DNA from: Megaustenia siamemsis
Lineage: Eukaryota > Mollusca > Gastropoda > Stylommatophora > Ariophantidae
Direction of reading: 5' to 3'
DNA: 64,000 nt
Assembly: GCA_032433765.1 (NCBI GenBank)
Contig: JAVIAB010000102.1
Span: 10,586,811 to 10,650,810, forward strand
Numbering within the stretch: position 1 is the first letter of the stretch; each line of letters starts with the position of its first letter. Below are positions 54,905-64,000 of the stretch, in pieces. The translations under genes were made by a program, and so were the position numbers. The notes under the pieces were generated by a model. The model ran no database searches. It worked only from the letters and a program-made list of their open reading frames with translations, and had not been told where the DNA came from.

Positions 54905-55040
54905 AAAAAAAAAATAAATAAAAATAAATAAAAAAAATATATGGAAATTGGTATTGTTAAAGCTTTACGTAATAGGTGGACAACACAAATTAGAACACCG
55001 TTTCGGCTCAATAGGCCTTCAGTAGGAACAAACATACATC
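54905..55040 (-). mobile_element. T-element, decayed copy
   Basis: An A/T-rich run (54905-54940), then attgttaaagctttacgtaa, taggtggacaacaca and the gtttcggctcaataggccttcagtagg block. The core reads CTACTGA on minus, so the hammerhead-like motif is broken. Confidence 0.7.
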
Positions 55041-55269
55041 AGACGCATATATACTTAGCTATCTTATTTGTGTCGTCGTTATTACGTAACGCTTTAACCA
55101 TACCGTTAAAAAAAAAGAATTGTTTCTGTATATTTTTTTTGCATTACTGCAGCTTCGCATTTTTGTGCATTCCTTTGCTTTGACCCTTCCAATGCAAATA
55201 GCAGGAAACTTAATTGTCCCTTGTAAACTTTCATAGCCAGATTGCAGACGACTTAACCACTAGTCCCTG

Positions 55270-55404
55270 GTACATCTACCGTTCGGCCCGGCACATCCGT
55301 CTTTAGCACTGCATTTCTGGTTATGGAGGTTGCCTCCATGCTATTCATTTCCACGACTGGATCAGGATCGGTGGCTCACAACTGATAGAGGCTTCTATTC
55401 GACG
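55270..55404 (-). mobile_element. Distant HER copy, interrupted by the hAT-like MITE
   Basis: ggcccggcacatccgtcttt, gcactgcatttctgg and ggatcaggatcggtggctca resemble HER blocks. Strongly diverged. Confidence 0.5.
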
Positions 55405-55412
55405 TCCTAATC

Positions 55413-55740
55413 CAGCGATGGCCAACTTAAGGTTGACCATGTGCCAGGTTATAGCGAAGGCCAGCCAGCACCAGAGAGCCAAAATATCACAAATTAAGTT
55501 ATGTGATTTAGTAATCAGTAAATAATGCTTGAAAATTGACGATATATATATTTTATCATTTGTAACAAGACAATTAATTATTTATTTTAAAATTATCTTT
55601 ACATTATTTTTTTTTAACCGACTGGAACATTGGTTTTTATTTATAAGGTTTAAATATAGTTGTTACTGTGCAGGCTACGGGCCTGGAAAAATATACTGGC
55701 GGACCGAATCTGCCCCGCGGGCCGCATTTAACTATCTCTG
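55413..55740. mobile_element. hAT-like non-autonomous element (MITE), 8-bp TSD
   Basis: The left end is CAGCGATGGCCAACTT. The right end is ...TTAACTATCTCTG, whose complement CAGAGATAGTTAA matches at most positions, the differences being largely transitions. Flanking 8-mers tcctaatc (55405-55412) and tccgattc (55741-55748) form a TSD with two mismatches. It contains the ccgcgggccgcatt block seen in hAT-type repeats. No transposase inside 328 bp. Confidence 0.72.
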
Positions 55741-55814
55741 TCCGATTCAGGCTTCATGGAAACAGCCTTCAACACTTGATTGGATAACAAAGGCAGAGAT
55801 CGTCGTGTTCTCTG

Positions 55815-55926
55815 TGGTGATATGATTTACTGATATAGAAGACCTAGTATCCCAGTAGCTCACAGAGTGGATAGGATTTACTGATATAGAAGACCTAGTG
55901 TCTGGCCAGCCCACAGAGTGAATAGG
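55815..55926. repeat. ~52-bp direct repeat, 2 copies
   Basis: gatttactgatatagaagac followed by ctagt and a cacagagtg...atagga stretch occurs twice. Confidence 0.85.

Positions 55927-56000
<74 letters not shown>
55927..56000. repeat. (TA)n then (GT)n microsatellite
   Basis: About 32 TA units followed by tgtgtgtgtg. Confidence 0.95.
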
Positions 56001-56001
<1 letters not shown>

Positions 56002-56340
56002 CTTCAACAGACACTTTCAACTCCCTGTGGAGCATAGGTCTTCAACAGACACTTTCAACTCCCTGTGGAGCATAGGTTTTCCAGAAATACATCCCAAGCC
56101 GTTCTGTTTCTTGCCATTCTTTTAAGATTATTCCATGTCTTCACCGTCATCTTCATCTCTGCTTCTACCTGTCTTCTCCAAGAATATTTTAGCCTTCCTT
56201 TTTGCCTCTTCCCCTGGGGATTCCAAAACAGGGCCTGCTATGTAATACTCTCAGTTGGCTTCCGCATTGTAAGTCCTTATCCTGCGTCTTCGTTGTATCT
56301 CTTTATCCACTGGCATTTGACTGGTACATTTCCATAATTC
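56002..56340 (-). pseudogene. LINE-C C-terminus, with its last 38 bp duplicated
   Basis: The terminus gtcttcaacagacactttca plus actccctgtggagcatag is present twice in tandem (about 56002-56076). The complement then reads through a WHDLKRMARNR-like region, GIPRGRGKK-like and RRRRIR, to QxPVDKEIQ. It is interrupted at 56340 by LINE-D and resumes at about 56868. Confidence 0.83.
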
Positions 56341-56342
56341 TC

Positions 56343-56867
56343 ATCATCATCATTATTGAGTGCCATCTCCGCATCGAAGGTTGGCTACCATGGAGCGCCA
56401 TTCCACTCTGTCTCTTGTTTTGATGGTGCAGATTGTCATAGGTTGACTTGTCCATCTTTTGATGTTACTCGTCCATGTTAGTCTTGATCTGCCTCTGCCT
56501 CTTTTACCTTGTATTTTTCCCTCCAGGATTGCTTTTTCATTTTTAATTGTTTTAAAACTTCATCGTTTGTTTTCTTTTCTTTCCATCCAATTCTACATAT
56601 TCTTCTATAAATCCACATTTCAAAGGATTACATTTTATGTTATGTTTTCTTGTCTAATGTCCATGTTACTGCACCATACAGGAATATTGAGAAGATGTAA
56701 CATTTTGATATTCTTAGTTCTAGCCCTGGTGTTATTTGTTTTGATGTTAGTATATTTTTTCATGGCATTAAAATTACTTTTTGCCAAACCTATTCTTTTG
56801 TTTATTTCAGATGTACATTTTCCATCACTGGTTATAGTGTGTCCCAGGTAGTTTCTACGTTAGTAAT
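56343..56867 (-). pseudogene. LINE-D inserted in LINE-C (unit 1, ~75-bp internal deletion)
   Basis: LINE-D 3' end with CATCAT tail at the left. The C-terminal FEMWIYRRI part is recognisable. Compared with unit 2 it lacks about 75 bp around 56525 (the FLGHVKRHNS region). It ends gtgtcccaggtagtt at the junction with LINE-C. Confidence 0.86.
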
Positions 56868-57087
56868 TTATTCCTGCCGTTTCCATCGTTTTATTCTGCG
56901 CTAGCATCCATCAGAACGATCAAGTAGGATCGTCATCAACTATTATTAGCCGATCCTTATGCAAACGCTCATCGAAGAGTCGTTACCTTTAAGCGCAGAT
57001 GCTGCCGGTCGTCCTGATCCCTCCCTCCAAATCCATCGCTGGAAATTCCTGCCAAGGCGACAACGTAAAACCCCACACCTTTAGGCG

Positions 57088-57398
57088 ACACCTTGTTATA
57101 ACCCGACTGGACTACCGACGTTTGGACAACCCGTGTTCGATTCCCTCTGGGCGCAGTGTGAATTGTACTCGTGGTTGGAAAAAAAAATACCCCCACGGTC
57201 GACCCAGCCGTTGGCAGAAATGGGCAGAAGGGTATTATCCTGGGAAGGTGAGGAATGTCTCTTTGCATCTGAGTTTCGATGCTTGAGGCGACACTATACA
57301 GAAATCTCCGAACATTTCTGGATAGGCGGCCGAGCACATATGGGTGTAAACTCGCGTGCTAAGACGCCGGTTCAAGTCTCGTACTTTACCTTGACCTT
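57088..57398 (+). mobile_element. SINE-2 inserted in unit 1, 11-bp TSD
   Basis: TSD acctttaggcg (57077-57087) and accttgaggcg (57399-57409), one mismatch. The uninterrupted target is visible in unit 2 (acaccttgaggcgttgcttg). 5'-truncated: starts near ataacccgactggactaccg and lacks the A-box part. Confidence 0.93.
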
Positions 57399-57636
57399 AC
57401 CTTGAGGCGTTGCTTGTAAAAATGATTATTTCTACCGGCGCTGCTGTTTTGACTGCTCGTGTTCACACACGCGCCCTGGTGCACGCTGTACATGTTCAGC
57501 TGACGCTTCATCTATTCATATTTGTGAATTTGCGACCTTCACTGCTCATCTGTCTCCTAGCGACGTCTGCTCTTTCCTTTAATCTTTGTTGTTATCTCCT
57601 AGACGATTCATCTGCTGATGAAGATGTTTAATGCCA

Positions 57637-58695
57637 GACATCATCATCATCATCATCATCATCATCGATTGCCGTCTACGGAACGAAGGTTGGCTATCAT
57701 GGATCGCCATTCCACCCTGTTTCTTGCTTTGATGGTGCAGGTTATCATAGATTGACTTGTCCATCTTTTGATGTTACTCGTCCATGTTAGTCTTGGTCTG
57801 TCTGTGCCTCTTTTACACTGTATTTTCCCTTCCAGTATTACTTTTATTAGGCTGTTGTGTCTTTTAACATGCCCCAAAAATGTTATTTGTCTTGTTCTAA
57901 TTGTATTTAGTAGTTCTCTTTTGATTTTTAGTTGTTTTAAAACTTCATCGATTGTTTTCTTTTGTTTCCATCCAATTCTACCTATTCTTCTATAAATCCA
58001 CATTTCAAAGGCTTCAAGTTTCTGTTATGTTTTCTTGTCTAATGTCCATGCTTCTGCACCATATAGGAATATTGAGAAGATGTAACATTTTGCTTTTCTT
58101 AGTTTTAGCCCTGGTGTTATTTGTTTTGATGTTAGTATATTTTTCATGACATTAAAATTACTTTTTGCCATACCTATTCTTTTGATCATTTCAGTTGTAC
58201 ATTTTCCATCACTGGTTATAGTGTGTCCCAGGTAGTTTCTACGTTAGTAATTTTGTCCTGCCATTTCCATCATTTTATTCTGCGGAAGCATCCATTCATG
58301 AACGATCTAGTAGGATCGTCATCAACTATTATTAGCCGATCCTTATGCAAGCGCTCATCTAAAGGTCGTTACCTTTAAGTCCAGATGCTGCCGGTCATCC
58401 TGATCCCTCCCTCCAAATCCATCGCTGGAAATTCCTGCGAAGGCGACAAAGTAAAACCCCACACCTTGAGGCGTTGCTTGTAAAAATGATTATTTCTACC
58501 GGCGCTGCTGGTTTGACTGCTCGTGTTCACACACGCGCCCTGGTCCATGCTGTATATGTTCAGCTGACGCTTCATCTGTTCATATTTGTGAATTCGGGAC
58601 CTTCACTGCTCATCTGTCTCCTTGCAACGTCTGCGCTTTCTTTTAATCTTTGTTGTTATCTCATAGACGATTCATCTGCTGAATGCAGGCGTACA
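57637..58695. repeat. Unit 2 of the tandem duplication (empty site for SINE-2)
   Basis: LINE-D (57640-58249), LINE-C remainder (58250-58290), U (58291-58468) and W (58469-58690), at high identity to unit 1. The left edge lies in a (CAT)n run (57640-57665). Confidence 0.9.
57640..58249 (-). pseudogene. LINE-D in unit 2
   Basis: A frame on minus (57662-58003) carries MWIYRRIGRIGWKQKKTIDE, TRQITFLGHVKRHNSLIKVI and RPRLTWTSNIKRWTSQSMIT, ending IANLRSVDGNR. 113 aa open, so better preserved than unit 1. Confidence 0.88.
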
Positions 58696-58804
58696 GGTGT
58701 AATATTTTGAGGGCGTATTTGTATTTACCTGTTCTAGAATTTGAGCTTGTATGTTGTAGGGATATGGGGTGTCATCCTTGTTCTTTTTTATGTTGACGTA
58801 ATCA

Positions 58805-59565
58805 ACACGGGAGAGAGCGTGTGTGAGAGGGGGAGACAGGGGAGAAATAGTGTGAGTGATATAGGGAGAAAGGAGGAAGATTTATAGTTTGAGAGAGGGA
58901 GAGAGAGGAGGGAATAGGGAAACTTTAATGAGAGTACAAGAGGGAGGAGAGGGTGGCACAGGAAGTGTGTGTGTTAGAGATGGAGGGAGAGATAGTGTGA
59001 GATAGGGAAACTGGGAGAAAGCAGGAGAGATAGTGTGCGAGAGGGGAGATAGAAAAGAGTGGAGATAGGGAAATATATAAGAGGAAAAGATAGTGTGAGT
59101 TGGGAAGAGAAAGGAGAGATAGTATGAGAGAGAGAGGGTGTGAGAGAAGAGAGGAAAAGATAGTGTGGGATAGGGAGAAAGGGGATATATTGTGATATAG
59201 GGAGAGAGTGTAATTGGTGGATAGAGAGTGTGGGTTTGAGAGAGATAGTGAGAGATGAGAGTGTGTGAGAGAGATAAGGAGTGAGTGTGACAGAGGGGGA
59301 GTGTTTGATATTGTGAGATTGTAAGATAAGGAGAGAGGGGAGATAGGGAGAGAGTGTAATAGAGGGAGAGAAATTATGGGATATGGAGATAGAGTGTGAG
59401 AGATGGGAAGAGAGAGGAGATAGTGTGATATAGGGAGAACGTGTGATCGATAGGGAGAGAGTATAACAGAGGAGAAAAAGTGTGAGTTTAAGAGAGAGAG
59501 AGAGGGGAGGCAAAGTGTGAGATGGAGATTGTGTGAGAGAGATAGGGAGACACCGTCCAGAGACT
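58805..59565. repeat. Polypurine tract (gagagag, gatagtgtgag motifs)
   Basis: About 760 bp of irregular G/A-rich sequence with recurring gagatagtgtgag-like words. The 202-aa minus ORF is Ser/Leu/Thr/Pro low complexity and is treated as an artefact. Confidence 0.92.
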
Positions 59566-59579
59566 GACGGCGTACCTCT

Positions 59580-59785
59580 CAACTAACTCGTCCTTCTGCC
59601 CTCTTCTGTGACACTTGCCACCAGAGACATTTATTATTTTTTCTCTCAGAGGTCAGCTTGTCCAAGCATGAGCCTTCTTTACACATGTTATCTAAGTCCG
59701 AAAATAATATATTGCCACATTTGTGGTTTGAACCCGGATCCGTCTGATTAAAGGCGAACGCACAAGCCAAATTTCCGTCCCGACG
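59580..59785 (-). mobile_element. Possible tRNA-derived SINE, other family
   Basis: Minus: ttggcttgtgcgttcgcctt, then tccGGGTTCAAACCacaa (B-box-like), followed by a body to the tctcagaggtcagcttgtcc region. Single copy here. Confidence 0.4.
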
Positions 59786-60314
59786 ATATGAAGGGTAGAT
59801 CTACCCCCTTTGCTCCAGGATAGCCATTATTGCGCAGTTGCGTTATCATTTTTTTTCTAAAGAGAGATAACTCGGTGTATTTACATGTTGAAAATGGTCT
59901 CCTCCCAGTTGGAAACGTTTATGTCCCCTTTGAAATTAAAATAAACATGACGCGCATCTGCACAACATGTTTGTGTTACTGTGTTGATAAATCTAGGGAT
60001 TGGTCGGCTCGTCCTGGCAGGCAGGCACAAGTAGTGAAATCGTGTCCGTGTGAAGTCTGCCAGCCAAATATCTAGGTGACCTCTTAGTTAGTTTCGTGAT
60101 GAAAGTCGTTGCACCAAACTGTTGTTCTTTGTTTTTTTTTTTTCACTTTTAGCATCTCCGGTTCCAAATGTTTCCCTTTTCAGAAATACCTTCCAATCAA
60201 AGCCATTTAGACCCTTATTGGAGCAAGGCTACTGTCAAGGTCTCTCCATCCATCTATCTATCCATCCATCCATCCATCCATCCGTCCGTCCGTCCGTCCC
60301 GCCCTACTTCTGTC
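59786..60314. other. Unassigned; (CCAT/CCGT)n near 60247-60300
   Basis: The microsatellite ccatccatccatccgtccgt is clear. The rest, including an 81-aa ORF at 59830-60075, is unrecognised. Confidence 0.45.
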
Positions 60315-60623
60315 CTAAAGATAGTAGATGTACAACAGATGTGAGATACAGAATGGCTGAGGCAAAATCAGCATTCCAAAAAAGTAGAACGATGCTGTGC
60401 AATCCATTTTATACAATAGAAACAAGAAAAAGAGTTCTTAAGTGTTATGTAGTGTCAGTCTTAACATATGGATGTGAATCATGGGCAATAGGACAACAGA
60501 CAAGAAACACGAGGCTGTAGAAATATGGTTTTACAGAACTATGTTGAGAATGGACAAATAAAAAAGAATAATGAAAACGTTCTGAAAGAGGACAAAGCAG
60601 AAAGTCAACTAATTTTCAATATT
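60315..60623 (+). pseudogene. LINE-A, left of LINE-C insertion
   Basis: Encodes SRCTTDVRYRMAEAKSAFQK, then ETRKRVLKCYVVSVLTYGCE and SWAIGQQTRN, then a decayed FYRTMLRM part to caactaattttcaatatt. Confidence 0.87.
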
Positions 60624-61202
60624 TTTCTACCTTTCAACTCCCCGTGGAGCATAGGTCTCCAACATACACTTTCCAAGTTGTTCTCTTTCTTGTCATTCTT
60701 TTAAGATCATTCCATGTCTTCCCTATCATCTTCATCTCTGCTTCTGTCTGTCCTCTCCAAAAATGTCTTGGTCTTTTCTCACGGGGATTCCAAAAACGGC
60801 CTGTTGCGTAATACTCTCAGTTGGCTTCCGCAGTGTGTCCCCTATCCAGCGCCATCGTCTTCGCTGTATCTCTTTATCCACTGGTGTTTGACTGGTACAT
60901 TTCCATAATTCTATGTTAGTGATTTTGTCCTGCCATTTCCATCCTTTTATTCTGCGTAAGCATCCATTATTGAAAGTCTGTATCTTCATGATTGTCAATT
61001 TTGTTGTTCTCCATGTTTCACAGCCATATAATAGGACTGACTTAACATTGGAGTTGAAAATTTTTATTTTTGTATTTATCCTAATTTCTTACGACTTCCA
61101 TATGTTTCCCAGTGCAACAAAAGCTCCTCTTGCTTTTGATATCCTTACTTTGGTATCATTTTCTGTTCCTCCCTCTTTTTCTATATTACTGCCCAGATAT
61201 AT
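60624..61202 (-). pseudogene. LINE-C inserted in LINE-A, ~11-bp TSD
   Basis: The complement carries LGSNIEKEGGTENDTKVRIS-like, NSNVKSVLLYGCETWRTTKL, LRRIKGWKWQDKITNIELWK, TPVDKEIQRRRWRWIGDTLR and the CSTGS-like terminus. Flanks ttttcaatatt (60613-60623) and tttccaatatt (61202-61212) form a TSD with one mismatch. Confidence 0.9.
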
Positions 61203-61452
61203 TTCCAATATTAGGAAGAAAGAATTATATTTTTTTGGGCCATGTAATGAGAAGGCAACAGCTGGAATATATTGTTACAACTGAAAAAAAATCGAGGGAC
61301 GAAGAGATAGAGGGAATCAAATAGAAAAGATACTAGACATCTTAAGGCTTGGCAGAAGGTCAACAACAGAAATGATTAAAAAAACTGTCGACATCGAAAG
61401 TTGTGGAGAGACATGGTCACCTACGCCAGCAGACAATGGAACTTGATGATGG
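61203..61452 (+). pseudogene. LINE-A, right of LINE-C insertion
   Basis: Continues with ttaggaagaaagaattat, the GHVMRRQQLEYIVTT region, and ends atggaacttgatgatgg. Confidence 0.87.
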
Positions 61453-61680
61453 TATCCTAAAGAATTACAGGCTCTTCTGTGGGAAACATCAGGATACAGA
61501 AAAAAGAGGAAGATCTAGAGACACACTGAAAACTGAGAAGAGAAGCAAAGTTGGCAGGCATAGACTACTTTGATAAGACCGAACATCTCGCCCAGTATAG
61601 AGATGGGTCGTGAAAAACACTACACGCCCTATATGACATCTAGCGGCAGTGGAAGAATCAAGATAGCCAGTGCTTCCATA
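61453..61680 (+). pseudogene. LINE-B-like C-terminus, variant family
   Basis: Encodes LQALLWETSGYRKKRGRSRD, TLKTE and KTEHLAQYRDGS, matching the layout but not the exact sequence or GATA tail of LINE-B. Confidence 0.6.
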
Positions 61681-61867
61681 ATTTCTCCATTTTTTTTTCC
61701 TGATAATTCCTTAGCTTTCTCTATCCCTGTTGGTTCTACGACAGTGCCTCTCTTGCTATGCTAGCATCGGGTTTTAGGGTATGCCCAATCCAACTGCATT
61801 TTCTATTGATAGTCTGTTACTCGATTGACCTGTATGTATTCTTTCCGTAGTCCAGGATATGGTCATG
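61681..61867. other. Unassigned
   Basis: Nothing recognised. Confidence 0.4.
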
Positions 61868-62235
61868 GTTAGTCGAAGGCCCCGGTATCACTGCAAACGA
61901 ATTAAATTCCATAATTGCTCAACCGCCCGTGCCTGTGGAATCATCTGAGTTAAAACACATCTTATTGAAGGGTACACCATCAAGGGCGTTCTTCTCGAGA
62001 ATGCATGGGAAAAGACCAAGAGGAAGACCCAGAAGAAGATGGATAGATGCAGTGACAGAGACATGTAACAACAAAGGAAAATCACTAATTCAGACAATTC
62101 GAGCAGCACAAGAACGAGAAATGATATAAACCACGACACCTTTTAGGTATCAGTGAAAAGAGAAAAGAAGAAGAAGAAGAGGAAGTAGAAGAAACAAAGG
62201 TAGCTGCAATCTCCATCATATCAGCAAGAATTTTT
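61868..62235 (+). pseudogene. LINE-R pre-RNase H block, split by LINE-F
   Basis: GPGITANELNSIIAQPPVPV-type coding (61880-61950) and then, beyond the LINE-F at 61973-62190, aaggtagctgcaatctccat as in 29155-29185. Confidence 0.6.
61973..62190 (+). mobile_element. LINE-F 3'-end unit
   Basis: Starts accatcaagggcgttcttct and encodes AFFSRMHGKRPRGRPRRRWI and DAVTETCNNKGKSLIQTIRA in a 66-aa frame (61929-62129). Tail agaaaagaagaagaagaag. Confidence 0.86.
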
Positions 62236-62244
62236 TTATAAACC

Positions 62245-62740
62245 ACTCATCATCATCATGTACCCTGCCGGTTGGCGTAGGCGATCATGTCCTTCCACAA
62301 TCTTCTATCTACAGTGCATCGTATCAGTTCTGTTGTTGACTGTTTTCCATGTTATGACACCAAGCTATCCAGTATTTCCTCTCGCGTCGTCCGCGATCTC
62401 TCTTTCCTTTTATTTTGCCAGTTGTAACCAAGTATTCCAATTTTCCTCTTCTCATGATGTGCCCAAAAAAATGGTGATTGTTTCAATCTGATGATTTTTA
62501 GGAGCTCCCTTTTTTATGTTGGCCTCTTTTTGAACTTCATCATTGGTCCTTTTAGCTGTCCAGGGAACTTTGAACACTCTTCTGAGAAATCCCATCTCTA
62601 TGGCCTCTAATCGTCTTTTCATTTGTTTGTCTACTGTCCATGATTCACTTCCATAGGTCAGCATTGCTTATATATAGCACCGACGAACTCTCTTTCTCAT
62701 TTCTATTGACACAGATTTGTTGCGTAAGATATTTTTTCAA
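62245..62740 (-). pseudogene. LINE-G 3' part
   Basis: Frame 62452-62664 carries LTYGSESWTVDKQMKRRLEA, EMGFLRRVFKVPWTAKRTND and ANIKKGAPKNHQIE. Terminus catcatcatgtaccctgccg on plus. Confidence 0.87.
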
Positions 62741-63175
62741 GCCACCTTTCCTACCCAGAAAATAAAGCCCTGGTACCCATTTTTGAGGAAAAATTAAAAA
62801 AATAGAAAAAAATGGTATGTAAGAAGCTTTACGCGATAAGTGGACGACACAGACTGAACGACGTTTCGGCCCAATAGGCCTTCATCAGGAACAAACAAAC
62901 AAAAACACACACACAAAACTAATAACGAAACAACCAAAACAAAAACAATCGAAATGTGTTAAAGAAAACAAAATTAACAAAATTTGTTAAAGAAAACAAA
63001 ATTAACAAAATTTGTTAAAGAAAACAAAATTAAACAAAATTAAACAAAACCCCATTTTTGAGAAGCTGGGTGAACCCATTAAAAAAAAAAAAAACCCCGC
63101 CAATTCTGGGAATCGAATCCTGACCCTTCAGATCAGGAAGCGAGGACACTAACCACTCAACCGCCGAGTCTCCAC
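62741..63175 (-). mobile_element. SINE-1 variant, split by T-element
   Basis: Right part 63051-63175: minus ggagactcggcggttgagtg, gATTCGATTCCC B-box, ggttcacccagcttctcaaa. Left part ends at gtacccatttttgag. Same subfamily as 47360-47623. Confidence 0.82.
62788..63050 (-). mobile_element. T-element, complete copy with perfect 12-bp TSD
   Basis: A TSD cccatttttgag lies at 62776-62787 and 63051-63062. The 263-bp insert has an A-rich end (62788-62815), a body tggtatgtaagaagctttac..., and the block gtttcggcccaataggcctt (62863-62882) with catcagg. An aacaaaatt-type repetitive end (62960-63050) follows. On minus the block reads CTGATGA, a 4-bp GGCC/GGCC hairpin, then GAAAC, resembling a hammerhead ribozyme core. 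Confidence 0.88.
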
Positions 63176-63464
63176 AGAAATAAAGACTGGGCTATAATTT
63201 ACTGTCGAGTTGTACTTTATATAGAGCATATTTCGGATGAGAAAGTGCACACAAGGACCAACCTTCCACGAGAGCTTTTAAAGACTTAATGTCGGCCATA
63301 AAAGATCGACTGCTAAAGCGGTACGGACTAGTTACACGATTTACAATCCTTGCTAACATAATTTTGGTGGGCGCGGTACCGGGTAAAAGAGGAGAGAAAT
63401 TGGTAGGGAGACAACATCAGAGAATGGACCTGATTAACCTGCGTGACATCTCAGAGAGCAGCTC
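63176..63464. other. Unassigned
   Basis: Nothing recognised. Confidence 0.4.
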
Positions 63465-64000
63465 ATAATCGTGATGGTCGGAGGACATTTCTGGTGACGT
63501 GGCAGCTCATAATCGTGATAGTCAAAGGACAATTCTGATGACGTCACATCTCAGAGAGCAGCTCATAATCGTGATGGTCAAAGGACAATTCTGATGACGT
63601 CACATCTCAGAGAGCAGCTCATAATCGTGATGGTCAAAGGACAATTCTGATGACGACACACCTCAGAGAGCAGCTCATAATCGTGATGGTCAGAGGACAA
63701 CTCTGATGACGTCACATCTCAGAGAGCAGCTCATAATCGTGATGGTCAGAGGACAACTCTGATGACGGGGCAGCTCAGAGAGCAGCTCATAATCGTGATG
63801 GTCAAAGGACAATTCTGATGACGGGGCAGCTCATAATCGTGATGGTCAAAGGACAATTCTGATGACGGGGCAGCTCATAATCGTGATGGTCAAAGGACAA
63901 TTCTGATGACGGGGCAGCTCATAATCGTGATGGTCAGAGGACAATTCTGATGACGGGGCAGCTCATAATCGTGATGGTCAGAGGACAATTCTGATGACGG
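63465..64000. repeat. 44/56-bp satellite running off the window
   Basis: Unit agctcataatcgtgatggtc plus aaaggacaattctgatgacg. The left units add tcacatctcagagagc (56 bp) and the right units end ggggc (44 bp). Some left units contain the palindrome TGACGTCA. Confidence 0.95.

Larger units (their letters stand above)
56343..57636. repeat. Unit 1 of a ~1.1-kb tandem duplication
   Basis: Order: LINE-D 3' part (56343-56867), LINE-C remainder (56868-56910), single-copy U (56911-57087), SINE-2 insert (57088-57398), single-copy W (57399-57630). Unit 2 repeats LINE-D, LINE-C, U and W without the SINE. Confidence 0.9.

Noticed and set aside
58974..59582. 202-aa Ser/Leu/Pro-rich minus ORF
   Set aside because: It is the complement of a polypurine tract, so absence of stops is expected from composition.
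63530..64000. Hammerhead core in the satellite (ctgatgacg repeats)
   Set aside because: CTGATGA occurs but no GAAA follows a hairpin at the right distance in either strand.

Overview
The window looks like animal (metazoan) repeat-rich DNA. I see no bacterial operon, no LTR retrovirus and no recognisable host gene. The mix of LINE C-terminal domains and tRNA-headed SINEs reminds me of molluscan genomes, particularly heterobranch sea slugs. That placement is from memory and is only an inference (about 0.5).

Almost everything readable is mobile-element debris. Local nicknames used below: LINE-A (RT with YADD, C-terminus FYRRMLRIPW..., TGATGA tail), LINE-B (GKRKRGRPRETLRR, GATA tail), LINE-C (DKEIQRRRWRWIG, ends in CSTGS-like codons), LINE-D (MWIYRRIGRIGW, CATCAT tail), LINE-E (MKWFGHVTRQ), LINE-F (GKRPRGRPRRRWIDAV, GAA tail), LINE-G (EMGFLRRMLKVPW), LINE-H (MRCLRKIMHIKWQDK, Cys/His end), LINE-J (endonuclease, RT and RNase H), LINE-K (KEWTGLDFAES) and LINE-R (RNase H plus Cys-His knuckle, GAA tail). 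There are three tRNA-headed SINE families (SINE-1, -2, -3), a hairpin-headed retroposon of about 350-390 bp (HER), a short T-element with a hammerhead-like core, one decayed IS630/Tc1/mariner-type transposase with long D-E spacing, and one hAT-like MITE.

Layout. 1-8900 is a copy (A) of 29519-38412 (copy B). Both hold SINE-1, LINE-R, HER, LINE-F, a 70-bp repeat, LINE-J, LINE-G and LINE-B in the same order. Copy A stops exactly at a 100-N gap (8901-9000), which suggests an assembly duplication. 9001-14000: transposase, HER, LINE-A. 14450-17640: two back-to-back minisatellites (36 bp and 44 bp). 18.2-25.1 kb: LINE-A/B/D nests, SINEs and one possible orphan exon. 25.3-29.5 kb: SINEs and 62-bp and ~32-bp satellites. 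38.8-47.6 kb: LINE-D/A/R/E fragments between minisatellites of 32, 33, 23 and 29 bp. 47.9-58.7 kb: SINEs, LINE-H, a 45-bp satellite, an hAT MITE and a ~1.1-kb tandem duplication. 58.8-64 kb: a purine tract, nested LINEs, the best T-element and a 44/56-bp satellite that runs off the end.

Many insertions are datable relative to each other because target-site duplications (TSDs) of 10-15 bp can be read directly. No gene set works together as a pathway. The main relationships are nesting, parasitism and possible co-mobilisation among retroelements.
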